DNA of 64,000 bases from Cercis canadensis (Eukaryota > Streptophyta > Magnoliopsida > Fabales > Fabaceae), in contig QAOA01000694.1 in assembly GCA_003255065.1 (NCBI GenBank), positions 69,756 through 133,755 of the forward strand, written 5' to 3'. The position numbers and the translations under genes are program-made. Shown here piece after piece: positions 1-12,259 of the stretch; the first letter of the stretch is position 1, and each line of letters starts with the position of its first letter. The notes beneath the pieces are model-generated. The model made no database searches. It was not told the DNA's origin and was given only the letters and a program-made list of their open reading frames with translations.

Positions 1-200
1 GACGAATCCACGTGTGATACATACCTTAAATCCCGTGGAGCCCAACATCTTCAACACAAGTCTTGGTCTGACCTTGTTTCTTGTGTATACAAAATTAAGT
101 GTGTAAGACAGTATAGCGAAATGTACTTTCCACCATAACTCTATTTTGTGCTGTCCTTATAGATCACCTCAGTAATTGAGGGTTTTCCAAGCAGCAGTTC
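1..200 (+). promoter_or_regulatory. 5' flank of the endo-beta-mannosidase gene
   Basis: This is the upstream flank and probable 5' leader of the first gene. A CACGTG G-box lies at 9-14, a common bZIP/bHLH site in plants. The segment is cut by the window edge, so the full promoter cannot be judged. No other gene is visible. Confidence 0.4.
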
Positions 201-3200
201 ATGGCGATGGCGGAGATTAGGAAAACCATTATGGATTCTGGGTGGCTAGCAGCTAGGTCCACGGAGATTCAATTCAGTGGCACTCAGCTCACTACAACTC
301 ACCCTCCTTCTGGACCCTCCTCACTATGGATGGAAGCCCTTGTTCCTGGAACGTAATTTCTTCCGCTATCTCTCTATCTTTTACCATTCATAAACCTACA
401 TTTTACTTTACTTAAACTCTCATTGCTACACCTCTTCGATCTATCCCTTCCATTCTCTAATTTCGAAATTATTTATCGAGTCTCAATTTAGCTGTAATTT
501 GCTTATTGGATGACCTTAATTCACAGTGTTCTGGCGACTCTGGTGAAGAACAAAGCCGTACCTGATCCTTTTTATGGCCTGGAAAATGAAGCAATATTGG
601 ATATTGCTGACTCTGGAAGAGAGTATTACACATTCTGGTTCTTTACAACGTTTCAGTGTAAGCTGGTAGGAATTGTGCTTCCTCGTGTTATACAATTTAT
701 TTATTTATCTATTTATAGACGTTGAAAAGGCACAATTTTGATTTCATAGTAAGATTTGACTTCAGTCTGTCCCCTCTTATGTTTTCCCTTTCTGGCTTAT
801 ATTCTTTTGCTAATTTAAGCCAATTGCAAATACGATGCTTTAAAGTCTATGGAATTGGTTGTCAATGACAGAGACAGAGATTCAATAGACAAATTTTACC
901 TTGCGTTTGAGACACGTTTCTTGTTTGATAATTCTTTCTTTAGGGTTTAATGGCCGTTACTAATTGCTAATACCTTTGCAGTCAGGCAATGAGCACTGTG
1001 ATCTAAACTTCCGTGGAATCAACTACTCCGCTGATGTATATTTAAATGGGCATGAAATTGTCGTCCCAAAAGGAATGTTTCGAAGGCATTCTCTCGATAT
1101 CACTGATATTCTGCATCCTGATGGTTCTAACCTACTTGCTGTTCTAGTTCACCCTCCAGATCATCCTGGCAGAATTCCTCCTCAGGGAGGACAAGGCGGT
1201 GATCATGAGGTTAAAATTTAACTTCACAAATCTGATTCATTAATTTAATTATTTTCCTCTTGCGTGAAAGGCTTCGAATATCAGTTAAAATGGTAAATGA
1301 CTTCAAAAATCAGTTAAAAGAGTAAGAGGCAGGCAGAGAGGGAGACCCATACTTCAAAATTGTCCAAGTCAGGTTCTCTTTTGTTTTGTTTTCTTTTGGT
1401 GCAGATAGGAAAGGATGTGGCAACACAATACGTTGAAGGTTGGGATTGGATGGCTCCTATAAGGTACAACATTATAACTTTTTAGGATAATGCTGTGTAG
1501 TATTTAGCTGTCGATTCTATGGATTTTATTTTATTTTTTATTTTTATGTTAGTTTTTTTTAATAGTTACCGGTATCAAAGACTTGCCATTTTTTAATTGT
1601 GTTAGTTCATTAAACACTAGGTATTTGTATGAAATATGGCTGTTTTGATTGGAATTGGATCATGTCTAGAAGAATGCTTTATTGTTTTGTTGTAATTAAT
1701 TGTTTGAATGCTACTTGAGATTTGAAAGAGAATGTGAACTACCAAGACACCATAAAAAGCCAACGGTATCCATTTCTAATGGAAGTGTTAATTTTGATTG
1801 CAGAGATAGGAATACTGGCATATGGGATGAGGTGTCCATTTCTGTTACTGGGGTGAGTTGTGTGGGAAATGCATATATTCTTGCCAAAGAACTTGGTATC
1901 TTTTTTGATAGTTGATGGTGCTTCCAGCTATTCTTTGGTAGGATGATCCCATTATCTTTATGTTTGATGCAGCCAGTAAAACTGATTGATCCCCATTTGG
2001 TGTCATCATTTTTTGACAATTATGAAAGAGTATATCTGCATACCACAACTGAATTGGAAAACAGGAGCACCTGGGTTGCTGAGTGTTCTTTGAGTATCCA
2101 AGTGACAAGAGAACTTGAGGGGAGCATTTGCTTAGTAGAGCATCTTCAAACTCATCATGTCTCAATTCCTGCTAAATCAAGGATGCTGTATACATTTCCT
2201 CCGGTCAGCAATAGTTATTCTGCGATTGTAGTAAATCTTAGTCTTATTGTCTGTGTGTGCCTGTCTAGACCTTTGAAACATGAGCTGAACTTAGTCAATA
2301 GTTCTGGGAATCTTGATTAATGAATTTGGTACTTTGAACAATTTTTTTAATTTCTTAATCTATTGTCTTGTGGAATCTATTGTCTGTATGTATTGGGGGT
2401 GGTTATAGGATAACTTTTATGCCCATTCTTCAATATGGCTTATGTACTATGATCAGACAGCCTTAGTTGTATGATTCAAAGAAAAGGGAAATGTAATGGA
2501 ATTATATGAGCAACCCTCAAGATATTGGCATTCATATGTAGCAAGCTTGTAATTGATTTCCCACATAACATATTGGTTATACGGATGTGTATGATCTAAA
2601 GAAGTAAATCTGACAGCAATACAGCATACAGAGAAAAAAATAAATTTTTCCCAAAGTGACTGTACGGGCAGTAGCCTCTGTTTAAAAGAGAAATGAGCAT
2701 GTGTGGTCCTGGATTCATAATCTTTTCTAGCATTCTTTTACCGCAGATCCCGTTATTTTACATATATCAGGGTTTATAATTTTCAATGCTTCTGTTAAAG
2801 TGCTAATTATCTGAATTGGCAGCTTTTCTTCTACAAGCCCAATTTATGGTGGCCCAATGGAATGGGGAAGCAATCTTTGTATAATGTTGTTATAAACGTT
2901 GATGTTCAAGGATTTGGAGAGTCTGATTCATGGAGTCATCACTTTGGATTCCGCAAAATTGAGAGCCATATAGATGGTGCTACTGGTGGAAGGTATGGTG
3001 GCTTCTCAAATTTTTTTGATGGCTTTCTGTTTTTACTAAAGTAGAATTAATGCAAGCTTCAAACTTTTGCTCCATATTTTGTGCTGCAAATATCTTTTCA
3101 TAGGTTGTTCAAAGTCAATGGAGTGCCAATTTTTATTAAAGGGGGCAACTGGATATTGTCAGATGGGCTACTGCGGCTTTCGAAGAAGCGTTACCATGCA

Positions 3201-5813
3201 GATATTAAGTTTCATGCTGACATGAATTTTAACATGATTCGATGTTGGGGTGGTGGACTGGCTGAAAGGCCAGAGTTTTATCATTACTGTGACTATTATG
3301 GCCTTCTGGTAAACTATTCCACATCCTCATTCTTCCGTTTATCTGCTACTCGCTATTCTCTTTCGTTTGCTATATATGTAATGAATTTATTGTGTAGATG
3401 TTGCTCTGCTATGTGCATATGTGGGTTATTTGTTTTCCCTTTAATTTTTGAGTATTTTTGCATGGATGTGGAAGTTTGAATTATATTTGTTATTTACTTG
3501 TTCTAGTCTTATGTTGGGAGGCTGGGCATTTTCTCTTCATATCTTTTGAATTTTTATAAACTTCTTAGTCTTATGAGTTGACCTAAAAGTGATTGTCAAT
3601 GAATGTTCGGTTTGCATTATGAGGCTGGCTGATTTTAATATTGGGATGCCCAGAGCCTGTATATAAATATTGCATGTGCTTTTATGTATGTTTTACATTA
3701 CTGGCAGTGGTGGTTTTTCAAATTTGATCACACTGCTAGTTTAAATTTTGTAGGTCTGGCAAGAATTCTGGATTACTGGGGACGTTGATGGACGAGGTGT
3801 CCCAGTATCGAACCCAAAAGGTCCACTGGACCATGACCTTTTCTTGTTATGCGCAAGAGACACGGTCAAGCTTCTAAGAAACCATCCCAGTCTTGCCCTC
3901 TGGGTGGGTGGAAATGAACAAATTCCACCAGCTGATATAAATGCTGCTCTGAAAAATGACCTGAGGCTTCATCCTTATTTTAAAAGTGTAGATGAAAATA
4001 GCAAACCTCTAGAAGATATATTCCCATTGTTGATGGATCCTAGCCAGTATCTTGATGGCACACGCATTTACATCGAAGGATCATTGTGGAATGGGTTTGC
4101 AGATGGAAAAGGGAACTTCACTGATGGCCCTTACGAAATTCAAAATCCTGAAGACTTCTTTAAGGATAGTTTTTACAAGTATGGATTCAATCCAGAGGTT
4201 GGTTCAGTAGGAATGCCAGTTGCAGCTACCATACGAGCAACAATGCCTCCAGAAGGATGGCAGATACCATTGTTTAACAAACTTCCCAGTGGTTATGTAG
4301 AAGAAGTTCCAAATCCCATATGGCAATACCATAAATACATTCCTTATTCAAAGCCAGACAAAAAGGTTCGTGATCAGATTCAACTTTATGGCACCCCAAA
4401 AGATCTTGATGATTTCTGCTTGAAGGTAAAAAAAATCTTCATCCGCGCAATCATTCATGATTGATTTTCCATCCTCCACTCTCTATAGGTCTGTTGTGTT
4501 TGATGTTTTAGTTTATTTTATATTTTTCCAGGCACAACTTGCTAACTACATTCAATATAGAGCTCTTCTGGAGGGCTGGACTTCTCGTATGTGGAGCAAA
4601 TATACAGGTGTTTTGATTTGGAAGACACAAAATCCTTGGACTGGTCTCAGAGGTCAGTTTTATGATCATCTACTTGACCAAACAGCGGGTTTCTATGGTT
4701 GTAGATGTGCTGCAGAGCCAATTCATGTACAGCTCAATCTGGCAACATATTATATAGAGGTGAGTTTCTAAACTGAAGTTCTAGTCTTATGAGTTGGGGT
4801 TCTCTGAAATATAATAGAGGCATCATTTTACAGTACTATAAATATCTTGCGACTTGTTTTATAAAGTAACTATTGAAGTAGGAAGAGAGAAACAGTAAGT
4901 GTACTGCACTGGTGAAATAATCACATTTCTCTCTTCAATTTATTACATGGTCCAGTTATGAGCGGAACAGTGTATTTAAGATTGTTTTTGCTTCAAACAG
5001 GTTGTGAATACCACATCAGAGGAATTGTCTGGGGTAGCTATTGAAGTCTCAGTATGGGATCTCGAAGGTACATGTCCATACTACAGAGTTCATGAAGATC
5101 TCTTCGTGCCGCCAAAGAAAGTAGCACCTGTTGTTGAGATGAAGTATCCGAAGAGTGAAACTCCAAAGCCAGTCTACTTTCTTCTTCTGAAACTCTACGA
5201 CACGTCAGATGATAGAATTTTATCTAGAAACTTCTATTGGTTGCATCTTTCTGGTGGAGATTACAAGCTACTAGAGCCATATAGGCTGAAAAAAATACCT
5301 CTCAAAATAACTTCTCAGGTTTTCATCAAAGGGTCCACTTATGAGATTCAAATGCATGTGCAGAACACATCTAAAGGACCAGAAACTAAAAGTCTAACGT
5401 TTACACATAGTTCAACAGCTAGTCAAAGTGAAGATTACGCTGATATGAACTCACTCGAAACTGTACATAAAGGGACTGGAGAAGAGCATGAAGTTGGTTT
5501 GTTTAAGAGGGTATACAGATGTTTTGCAGGGAAGAGTGATGATTTGAATGTTGCTGAAATAAATGGGAATGATGTAGGAGTGGCTTTCTTCCTTCATTTC
5601 TCTGTTCATGCTTCAAAGAGGGAACCCAAGGAAGGGGAAGATACAAGAATTCTCCCAGTTCATTACTCAGATAACTATTTTTCACTGGTGCCAGGAGAGG
5701 CCATGCCAGTTAAAATATCTTTTGAGGTCCCTCCGGGTGTCAACCCTCAAGTTACTCTGCATGGCTGGAATTACGATGGAGGACATACCATCATCATCCA
5801 TGAGGCTGTATAA
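201..5813 (+). CDS. EBM: Mannosylglycoprotein endo-beta-mannosidase (GH2)
   Basis: Eleven exons (201-352, 527-665, 982-1209, 1405-1463, 1804-1852, 1973-2203, 2823-2992, 3104-3308, 3754-4425, 4532-4759, 5001-5813) join in frame into 981 codons, close to the roughly 950 residues usual for plant members. The order is that of glycoside hydrolase family 2: an N-terminal sugar-binding domain, an Ig-like domain, a TIM barrel and C-terminal beta domains. The likely acid/base Glu is residue 466 (motif LWVGGNE) and the likely nucleophile Glu is residue 559 (motif [10 protein letters not shown]). Plant enzymes of this family cleave the Man-beta-1,4-GlcNAc bond in trimmed N-glycans, so the expected role is turnover of free or glycoprotein N-glycans, probably in the vacuole. 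I see no strong signal peptide at the ATG. The stop is followed by an AATAAA-type signal near 5877. In Arabidopsis the orthologue is, from memory, next to ANP1, whose homologue also lies in this window. Confidence 0.93.
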
Positions 5814-6581
5814 GCACATCATATGCAACCTTGTGAAATGATTAACTCTTGCATTATGTAAATCACCTTTAAGCAAAATAAAGGGAGAACTTCCACCATT
5901 TTCCTGTGCCTTGAAAACCTAAATAGCCCCTTACTGACCAAGTATGAAAAATGATCTTTCCAATCGCAAGCAGGGGCGGATTGTGATTGTATCTTAGCAG
6001 GCATGATCGCTTAATAATCGTAAAGTATATACTTATTATTTACTTCATAATACTATATTATCATTTCTTTTTGTGATTGAATAATTATAAAATTGTATCT
6101 TAATGCACTACAATAACTATGCTATTAATACAAATAATTCTACAGAAAAATTATATTAATTAACAACCACTTTTTAAAATATCAAAAGAATTGTAAAATT
6201 GCCTTGCGACAAAAATAGAAGTACCAAAATAAAATTTTAAATATTAAAAATAAATAAAATTCTTTTTCTTAAAAAAAACGGATCTACGTTTTTCTTCTCA
6301 TTCTTGGTCCTAGTCTGTATATTTGATTTCAAGGCTGAAACGGCTCATGGAGTAGAAGCTGAACGACACTTTTAATTGAAAGGCATGGGTAAACGACAAT
6401 TATGAAAAAAGGTAAACGACACAACCCTACTCAGAAGGCTGAGGGAATTTACGCTGCCGTTTTTTGTTGCTGAGGAAAGTCAGTCAGCGTCTTGAATCTA
6501 TTAAAAAGTAAAAACCATTGCTTCTCCCTTCTCTCTTTTTTACCAACGGTTTATTCCGTTCGCTCTAATTTATTTTCATGG
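5814..6581. other. Intergenic: EBM 3' UTR and PPR promoter
   Basis: The first 150 bases look like the 3' UTR of the upstream gene. From about 6000 to 6270 the sequence is very AT-rich with no coding signal. The rest is the short promoter and leader of the PPR gene. No repeat or RNA gene was recognised. Confidence 0.5.
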
Positions 6582-8552
6582 ATGAAATCCAGATGGGTCT
6601 TTCAGAAATTCAATTCCCAACTCCCTTCATGGACAGCTTCTCTCAGTTCTCCCTTCAAGGCCCCAACTTGCCAATACCCATTTTCAGCAACCTCAAAATG
6701 TGTCCTCAATCATGCAGACATAAGTTCCCTTCTCTCAGTTTGCGGGATAGAAGGAAACCTTCAGCTTGGTTCTTCCCTTCATGCCTGCATCATCAAGAAA
6801 ATTCAATATTTTGAGTTTGAAAGCAGCGATGGTTACCGGAATGCCCTATATATTTGGAACTCTCTCCTGTCTATGTATTCCAAATGTGGAGAACTATCAA
6901 ATGCCGTTAAGCTATTTGATCGTATGCCTGTGAAAGACACCGTATCATGGAATACAATGATTTCTGGATTTTTAAGGAACAGGAACTTCGATATGGGTTA
7001 TATGTTCTTTAAACAAATGCGTGGGTCAGGGTATTGTCGATTTGATAAAGCGACTCTGACTACAATGTTGTCAGGTTGTGATGGACCGGAATTCTCTAAT
7101 CTCAGTAAGATGATCCATGGTTTAGTCTTTGTAGATGGTTTTGAGCGGCAAATCACAGTGGGGAATGCTCTTATAACGTCATATTTTAAATGTGGGTGTT
7201 TTAGTCAAGGAAAGCAGGTTTTTGACGAGATGGTTGAAAGGAATGTTATAACTTGGACGGCAGTGATTTCTGGCCTTGCTCAAAATAAATTCTATGAGGA
7301 TAGTTTAAATTTATTTGCTCAAATGCGGTGCGGAGCAGTGAGTCCAAATTCTTTGACATATTTGAGCTCAGTCATGGCTTGTTCTGGTTTGCAAGCATTG
7401 AGGGAAGGTCGTAAAATTCATGGCCTTTTGTGGAAATTGGGAATGCAATCGGATTTGTGCATTGAAAGTGCACTGATGGATTTGTATTCAAAATGTGGAA
7501 GTCTAGAAGCTGCGTGGCTAATTTTTGAGTTGGCTGAAGAACTTGATGAGGTTTCCTTAACTGTTATCCTTGTAGCCTTTGCTCAGAATGGGTTTGAGGA
7601 GGAAGCTATCCAGATATTTATGAGAATGGTGAAATCAGGGATTGAAATTGATCCTAACATGGTTTCTGCTATTCTTGGGGTGTTTGGTGTTGACACTACT
7701 TTGGGTCTTGGTAAACAGATTCACTCTTTAATCATTAAAAAGAACTTCATCCAGAATCCTTTTGTTAGTAATGGACTTATAAACATGTACTCGAAGTGTG
7801 GAGATCTGTATGACTCACTCCAAGTCTTCTATCTGATAACTCAGAAGAACGCAATCTCGTGGAACTCCATGATTGCAGCTTTTGCTCGCCATGGGGATGG
7901 TTTGAGAGCACTTCAATTGTATGAAGAGATGAGAGTGGAAGGTATATCGCCAACAGATGTTACATTTTTGTCTTTGCTTCATGCTTGCAGTCATGCTGGC
8001 TTAGTTGAGAAGGGCATGGAATTTTTGGAATCCATGACTAGAGATCACAGGATAAGTCCACGGTCAGAACATTATGCTTGTGTTGTTGACATGTTGGGCA
8101 GGGCCGGACTTCTTAAAGAAGCTAAAATTTTTATTGGGAGATTGCCTGAGAATCCCGGTGTCCTGGTTTGGCAAGCATTGCTTGGTGCTTGTAGCATCCA
8201 TGGTGATTCTGAGATGGGAAAATATGCTGCAGATCAATTATTTTTAGCTGCGCCAGATAGCCCAGCTCCGTACATTTTGATGGCCAATATATATTCTAAT
8301 GAAGGGAAATGGAAAGAGAGAGCACGTTCCATCAAGAGAATGAAGGAGCTGGGAGTGGCGAAAGAAGTAGGTATAAGTTGGATTGAGATTGAAAAGAAAG
8401 TCAATAGCTTTGTCGCGGGGGATAAATTGCATCCGCATGCTGATATCATATACTTGATTTTGTCTGGGTTGTTGAAACACATGAAAGACGAAGGTTATGT
8501 TCCTGACAGGAGGTATATTCTCTATTATTTGGGTCAAGATGAAAAGGTTTAG
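6582..8552 (+). CDS. Pentatricopeptide repeat protein, PLS class, E type
   Basis: An intronless frame of 656 codons starts at the first in-frame ATG (6582); the frame is open upstream only through non-ATG codons. The N-terminus is rich in Ser, Phe, Arg and Lys and lacks acidic residues at first, as in organelle targeting peptides; mitochondria are more likely. The rest is tandem 31-36 residue PPR units, with the usual MYSKCG and VSWNTMISG style motifs from about residue 85 to 560. An E/E+ extension follows ([18 protein letters not shown]) and the protein ends shortly after without a DYW deaminase domain. Such proteins bind organelle RNA one base per repeat, often recruiting a separate deaminase for C-to-U editing. 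The target RNA cannot be told by eye. The likely Arabidopsis counterpart is At3g05340, whose neighbours At3g05330, 05345 and 05350 also have homologues in this window. Confidence 0.92.
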   Translation: MKSRWVFQKFNSQLPSWTASLSSPFKAPTCQYPFSATSKCVLNHADISSLLSVCGIEGNLQLGSSLHACIIKKIQYFEFESSDGYRNALYIWNSLLSMYSKCGELSNAVKLFDRMPVKDTVSWNTMISGFLRNRNFDMGYMFFKQMRGSGYCRFDKATLTTMLSGCDGPEFSNLSKMIHGLVFVDGFERQITVGNALITSYFKCGCFSQGKQVFDEMVERNVITWTAVISGLAQNKFYEDSLNLFAQMRCGAVSPNSLTYLSSVMACSGLQALREGRKIHGLLWKLGMQSDLCIESALMDLYSKCGSLEAAWLIFELAEELDEVSLTVILVAFAQNGFEEEAIQIFMRMVKSGIEIDPNMVSAILGVFGVDTTLGLGKQIHSLIIKKNFIQNPFVSNGLINMYSKCGDLYDSLQVFYLITQKNAISWNSMIAAFARHGDGLRALQLYEEMRVEGISPTDVTFLSLLHACSHAGLVEKGMEFLESMTRDHRISPRSEHYACVVDMLGRAGLLKEAKIFIGRLPENPGVLVWQALLGACSIHGDSEMGKYAADQLFLAAPDSPAPYILMANIYSNEGKWKERARSIKRMKELGVAKEVGISWIEIEKKVNSFVAGDKLHPHADIIYLILSGLLKHMKDEGYVPDRRYILYYLGQDEKV

Positions 8553-8983
8553 CCACTGTTTTCATTCTGACAATTCAAATTCAAGTGAGGATCATATTGA
8601 TGTTTATTAAGAAACAAGGCAGGCTTACAGATGTTGCTCACCACTAGACCCACCAATGTCATCTGGTGAGTCTAATAGCCTTCAGTATAATTGCATTTGT
8701 GGACAGTTTTGTGTGGCTTCCAATAATGATCTATCTTTGATATCCGCTTTCCATTTTCTCATTCACTGGAGCTTCCTTCATGTTTGTCTCCTTAGCATTA
8801 TAGATCCTTTTTTTTTTTTTTTTGGCGATTTAGCAATACGTATCTTATTGAAATTGTGAAAGATAAAAAAGACGAGCAATGGTCCCATAAGAGGTAGAAA
8901 TTAGGATACTTTTTGAAAATTAGAAAAGGCCAAATCATGGAAATTCACAGATCAAGGGGGCACTTTGTCATACATAAGAAGGT

Positions 8984-9480
8984 TTAAATATACTATAAGT
9001 CTTTATAGTTTGGACAAATTTTAAATCATGTCCTTATAATTTTTTTTTTTTCTTTTATGATCTTTATAGTTTGAAATTTTTTTAATTAGGTCATTGCTAT
9101 CACCCGCCGATTATAATTTTATCAGTTTAGTGCTAACATATCAAATGACTTGTCTACGTGGTAATAAAAGAAGTTGATGTAGTGCTAAAATAATACAAAA
9201 ATTGTCATTTCATCAAATTTTGTCTCAAAAAAGTGCATAAAAAAATTGATAAGGTGGTAATTTTTGTGCCATTTTGAAGCCACGTCAATTTTTTTTTTGT
9301 CACATAAACAAGTTGTTTGCCATGTCAGCACTAAACTGATGAATTTATAACCGGAGATAAAGACAGAGACCCAATTAAAAAAATTTTAAATTATAAAAAC
9401 TCCAAAAGAGAAAAAAAAAATTATAAGGACCTGATTCAAAATTCGTTCAAACTACAGAGACTTATAATATATTTAAATCT
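8984..9480. mobile_element. Long-TIR hairpin MITE, copy 1
   Basis: The two halves of this roughly 0.5 kb segment are imperfect reverse complements of each other for about 240 bp each, with almost no loop. Both ends read tttaaata-tataagtct-tatagtttg inwards. It codes for nothing. A second copy lies at about 49757-50262 in this window. This is the form of a non-autonomous fold-back/MITE element. I could not see a clear target-site duplication, so the superfamily is not assigned. Confidence 0.8.
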
Positions 9481-9522
9481 AATAATAATAACAATAAGAT
9501 GATTGTTAAGCTACACTTTCTC

Positions 9523-9895
9523 TTATGGGTGTAGCACTACCCCCAAATTGGCGGGTTTTTTTGTGGGACTTAGAGGTCAAATTTAGTATCATTACAAATA
9601 TCTCAAAAAATTAAGTCATCATGTATATGTCATAACACACAGTTCTTTATAAAATATAAAAATAACATGATATAAAAAAAAACGTGTTAAACAAAAAATT
9701 TAACTTTTGAAAAAAAAAATAGAATTTGGCACATCTTTTTATATCATGTCGTTGTTATATTTTATAAAGATTTGTGTGTTCTATCATATACTAAATTATT
9801 TAATTTTTTGAAATATTTACAACTACACCAAATTATTAAATGAATATCACCAAAAAAAAAAAAAAAAACTCAAAGTGGATAGGGTTACACCCCTT
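9523..9895. mobile_element. Second inverted-repeat MITE, unrelated to its neighbour
   Basis: The terminal repeats are based on ATAAGGGGTGTA-type sequence (left ttatgggtgtagcactaccc; right, read inwards, aataaggggtgtaacccta). Inner arms at about 9590-9683 and 9738-9832 are reverse complements, including tttataaaatat and acatgatataaaaa. The element is AT-rich, non-coding and lies directly beside another inverted-repeat element. Boundaries are good to about 10 bases. Confidence 0.65.
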
Positions 9896-10021
9896 ATTGG
9901 TCGGCTTAGCAAATATCTAATAACAATAACAAATAATAATAATAATAATAAATAAATCAATCAATCAATCAAATGGAACGCTAAGCGCACGCACCCTTGT
10001 GGCGACAAGCGTACTTGAATA
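9896..10021 (+). promoter_or_regulatory. Promoter and leader of the DnaJ/ferredoxin-like gene
   Basis: Only about 125 bases separate the upstream MITE from the start codon. They include an AT-rich (AATAAT)n and (AATC)n stretch around 9925-9970, so the MITE probably sits inside the promoter. Confidence 0.4.
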
Positions 10022-12259
10022 ATGGAATCGTCCTGCTTGGTCGGCTTAACCCCAAGGATTCTTCCATTTCGAAAAACCGTTACAAATCTCAATTCTCATA
10101 CTTTTCCACTATTTTCTAAGAACCCAGTTCATGTTTGTTCCGAATCCAAGGCGAATTGCAGAGAGGGGTTTCAGGAGGATGCTCCTCTGTCTACTACTTC
10201 AGCTTACAACGTCCTTGGTGTGGAGCCCCACTGCTCCACCGCCCAACTCAAAGCTGCTTTTCGAGCCAAAGTACCGACACAATTCTCAGACATGCATATT
10301 TTTCATCTATTTTTGTTTGTGGACAAACATGACATAAATGTTCAAAAGCTTTTTTTTTTGGGGGGAGGGGGGAAGGGGCGGAGAGGGGAGAAGGGGAGAA
10401 GGGGGTGGGGTAGTGTTGTTTCTCTATTTGAAGAAGAAAGAGCTTAGCTTGCAAATGGGTTAGTCTGATGTCAGTTCAGTAAGGCACTTGTTGGTGGTGT
10501 GGACTATCGATATCAAGAATCTAGTCGAAATTTACGTGACAAGGAGAAAAGAAGGGGGACAAAACCATTTACCTAGATAAAAATAACTAAACTTTCTGAG
10601 GATAACGACTAAACTATTCCCGTTTGTTCTATTAATGTTCTATTATGAAGGTGAAGCAGTTCCACCCAGACGTGAACAGAGATGGAGGAAATTCTGATGC
10701 TATGATTCGTCGTGTAATTCAGGCGTATGAGGTACTACATTATAGTTCTGCCTCTAGTCTTTTTCTCTCTTCAGTGGTTTGACACACCTTTCGATGCACT
10801 GCCTCATAGCTTGGCATCGTTATTAAACTAATGAATTTACTAGCTTGATACTTCCTACAGATACTATCCAACTACAGCCGATCAGAAATAATTGAAAGGT
10901 AAACCTTTTCTAAATTTCAAAAGTATTGAGTGTCTAGAATCTTGTTTTTTGTTTTCAGCTTGGTTTAATTTATTTTGCTGGCCTAGTGACTAGATGTGTA
11001 GATAGTTCAAGTCCTTGTAGTTTCCTTGCTTAAATCATAATCCTAAATCTTATCGTTCTTTATGCAATGGGGAATGTTGGAGTTGCGTTTGCAGTGAATG
11101 TCTAGATCCCTTTGACAGACCAGAGTGTGAAGCTTTTGATCTTTTTGTCAACGAGGTTCTTTGTGTCGGCAAAGGTATCATTGCTCTTAGCTTATGCCAC
11201 TTTTTTAAACTCAACTGTTGAATCAAACTTTGGAGAAGTACCATTAACAGAACTAAGGAGTACAATTTTTCTCATTTGCTGAAATAATTTCCTAGATAGA
11301 GAAACTCTTTGAAGCAGCGATTCACAGGGCCTTCTTGTAGGCATTAGAAGACAGAACAAACGTTTAGTATCTTAATCAACAGTACTGACTAGCAGCTAAT
11401 TATGCATCAGAGCTTGTCAACTTTGTTATCTGTCGAAAGTAACAGATATTTATTTATTTTCTATCACAATAACGAATTTTAAATTTGCTGCAGCATGTTC
11501 AAATTCATGTGTGGAAAAATCCCCTCATGCTTTCAGATATGACTCTTCTACTGGAACTGCACGTGCAACTTCTCAAGGTTGCCTTATCAGTTATTCAGCT
11601 CCTTAGTCTCTACTAATTTCTAGCTGGCATATATGCAAAGAATGGGGTGTATATCAACTTGTTTCAATGTTAATAATTTATAAATGCTTTGTTCGTGACA
11701 CTCCTTTTTATGTTATTATTCCATGCTGTTATCGTCAACAATTTAGGACATGGTGAAGATTATCAAGTTCAAGTTGCTGTTGGTCAATGCCCAAGAAGTT
11801 GCATTCATTATGTTACCCCATCACAAAGAATCATCTTAGAGGAGCTACTTAACAGGTACATAGCATTAGGTGTCCCTCAAAACTGTCTTTGGTCTGCTGT
11901 GGGACAACTTGTCAAATTAAAGCATCTGTTTTGTTTATTTATTCTATCTAAAAGGATAGCTTGTCTATTTTTTCCTTTTATATTATTTAGCAGATAACAT
12001 GCTACGCAATTTGTCACGATTGTCAATGCCAGATAATATCCTTTAAGTGCAGTATATGCTCTAAAATTTGTGATATCTCTTTGGTATTTCATTGTTTCCT
12101 TTTGCTTGATGTTGCAGTATGCTGAATGCACCTTATGATACATCAGCTGAGGCAGACTTGCTCTATTCACTTATAACCAAAGCTAAATTTGAGAATAACC
12201 GATACCAAAAACCGAAGAAGCAACCCAAAACTTCAGGCCAGAATGTTGATTGGTTTTGA
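10022..12259 (+). CDS. Plastid DnaJ-domain protein with ferredoxin-like C-terminus
   Basis: Seven exons (10022-10270, 10651-10731, 10861-10898, 11095-11174, 11494-11577, 11747-11855, 12118-12259) give 260 codons in frame. The first 55 or so residues look like a chloroplast transit peptide. A J-domain follows at about 62-122, with the HPD motif at residues 88-90 split from helix II by intron 1. Residues 140-210 resemble the 4Fe-4S ferredoxin-like domain joined to J-domains in the plant DJC76/77/82 group, with CPRSCIH at 192-198. J-domains stimulate Hsp70 ATPase activity. In this group the iron-sulphur part is thought to link chaperoning to plastid redox state, but that role is not firmly known. 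The N-terminal Cys cluster is irregular (see findings). Intron 1 carries a long G-run. The likely Arabidopsis counterpart is At3g05345. Confidence 0.85.

Noticed and set aside
6492-6581. Longer PPR start at 6492
   Set aside because: The frame is open but the first codon there is TTG; the first ATG in frame is 6582 and gives the expected length.
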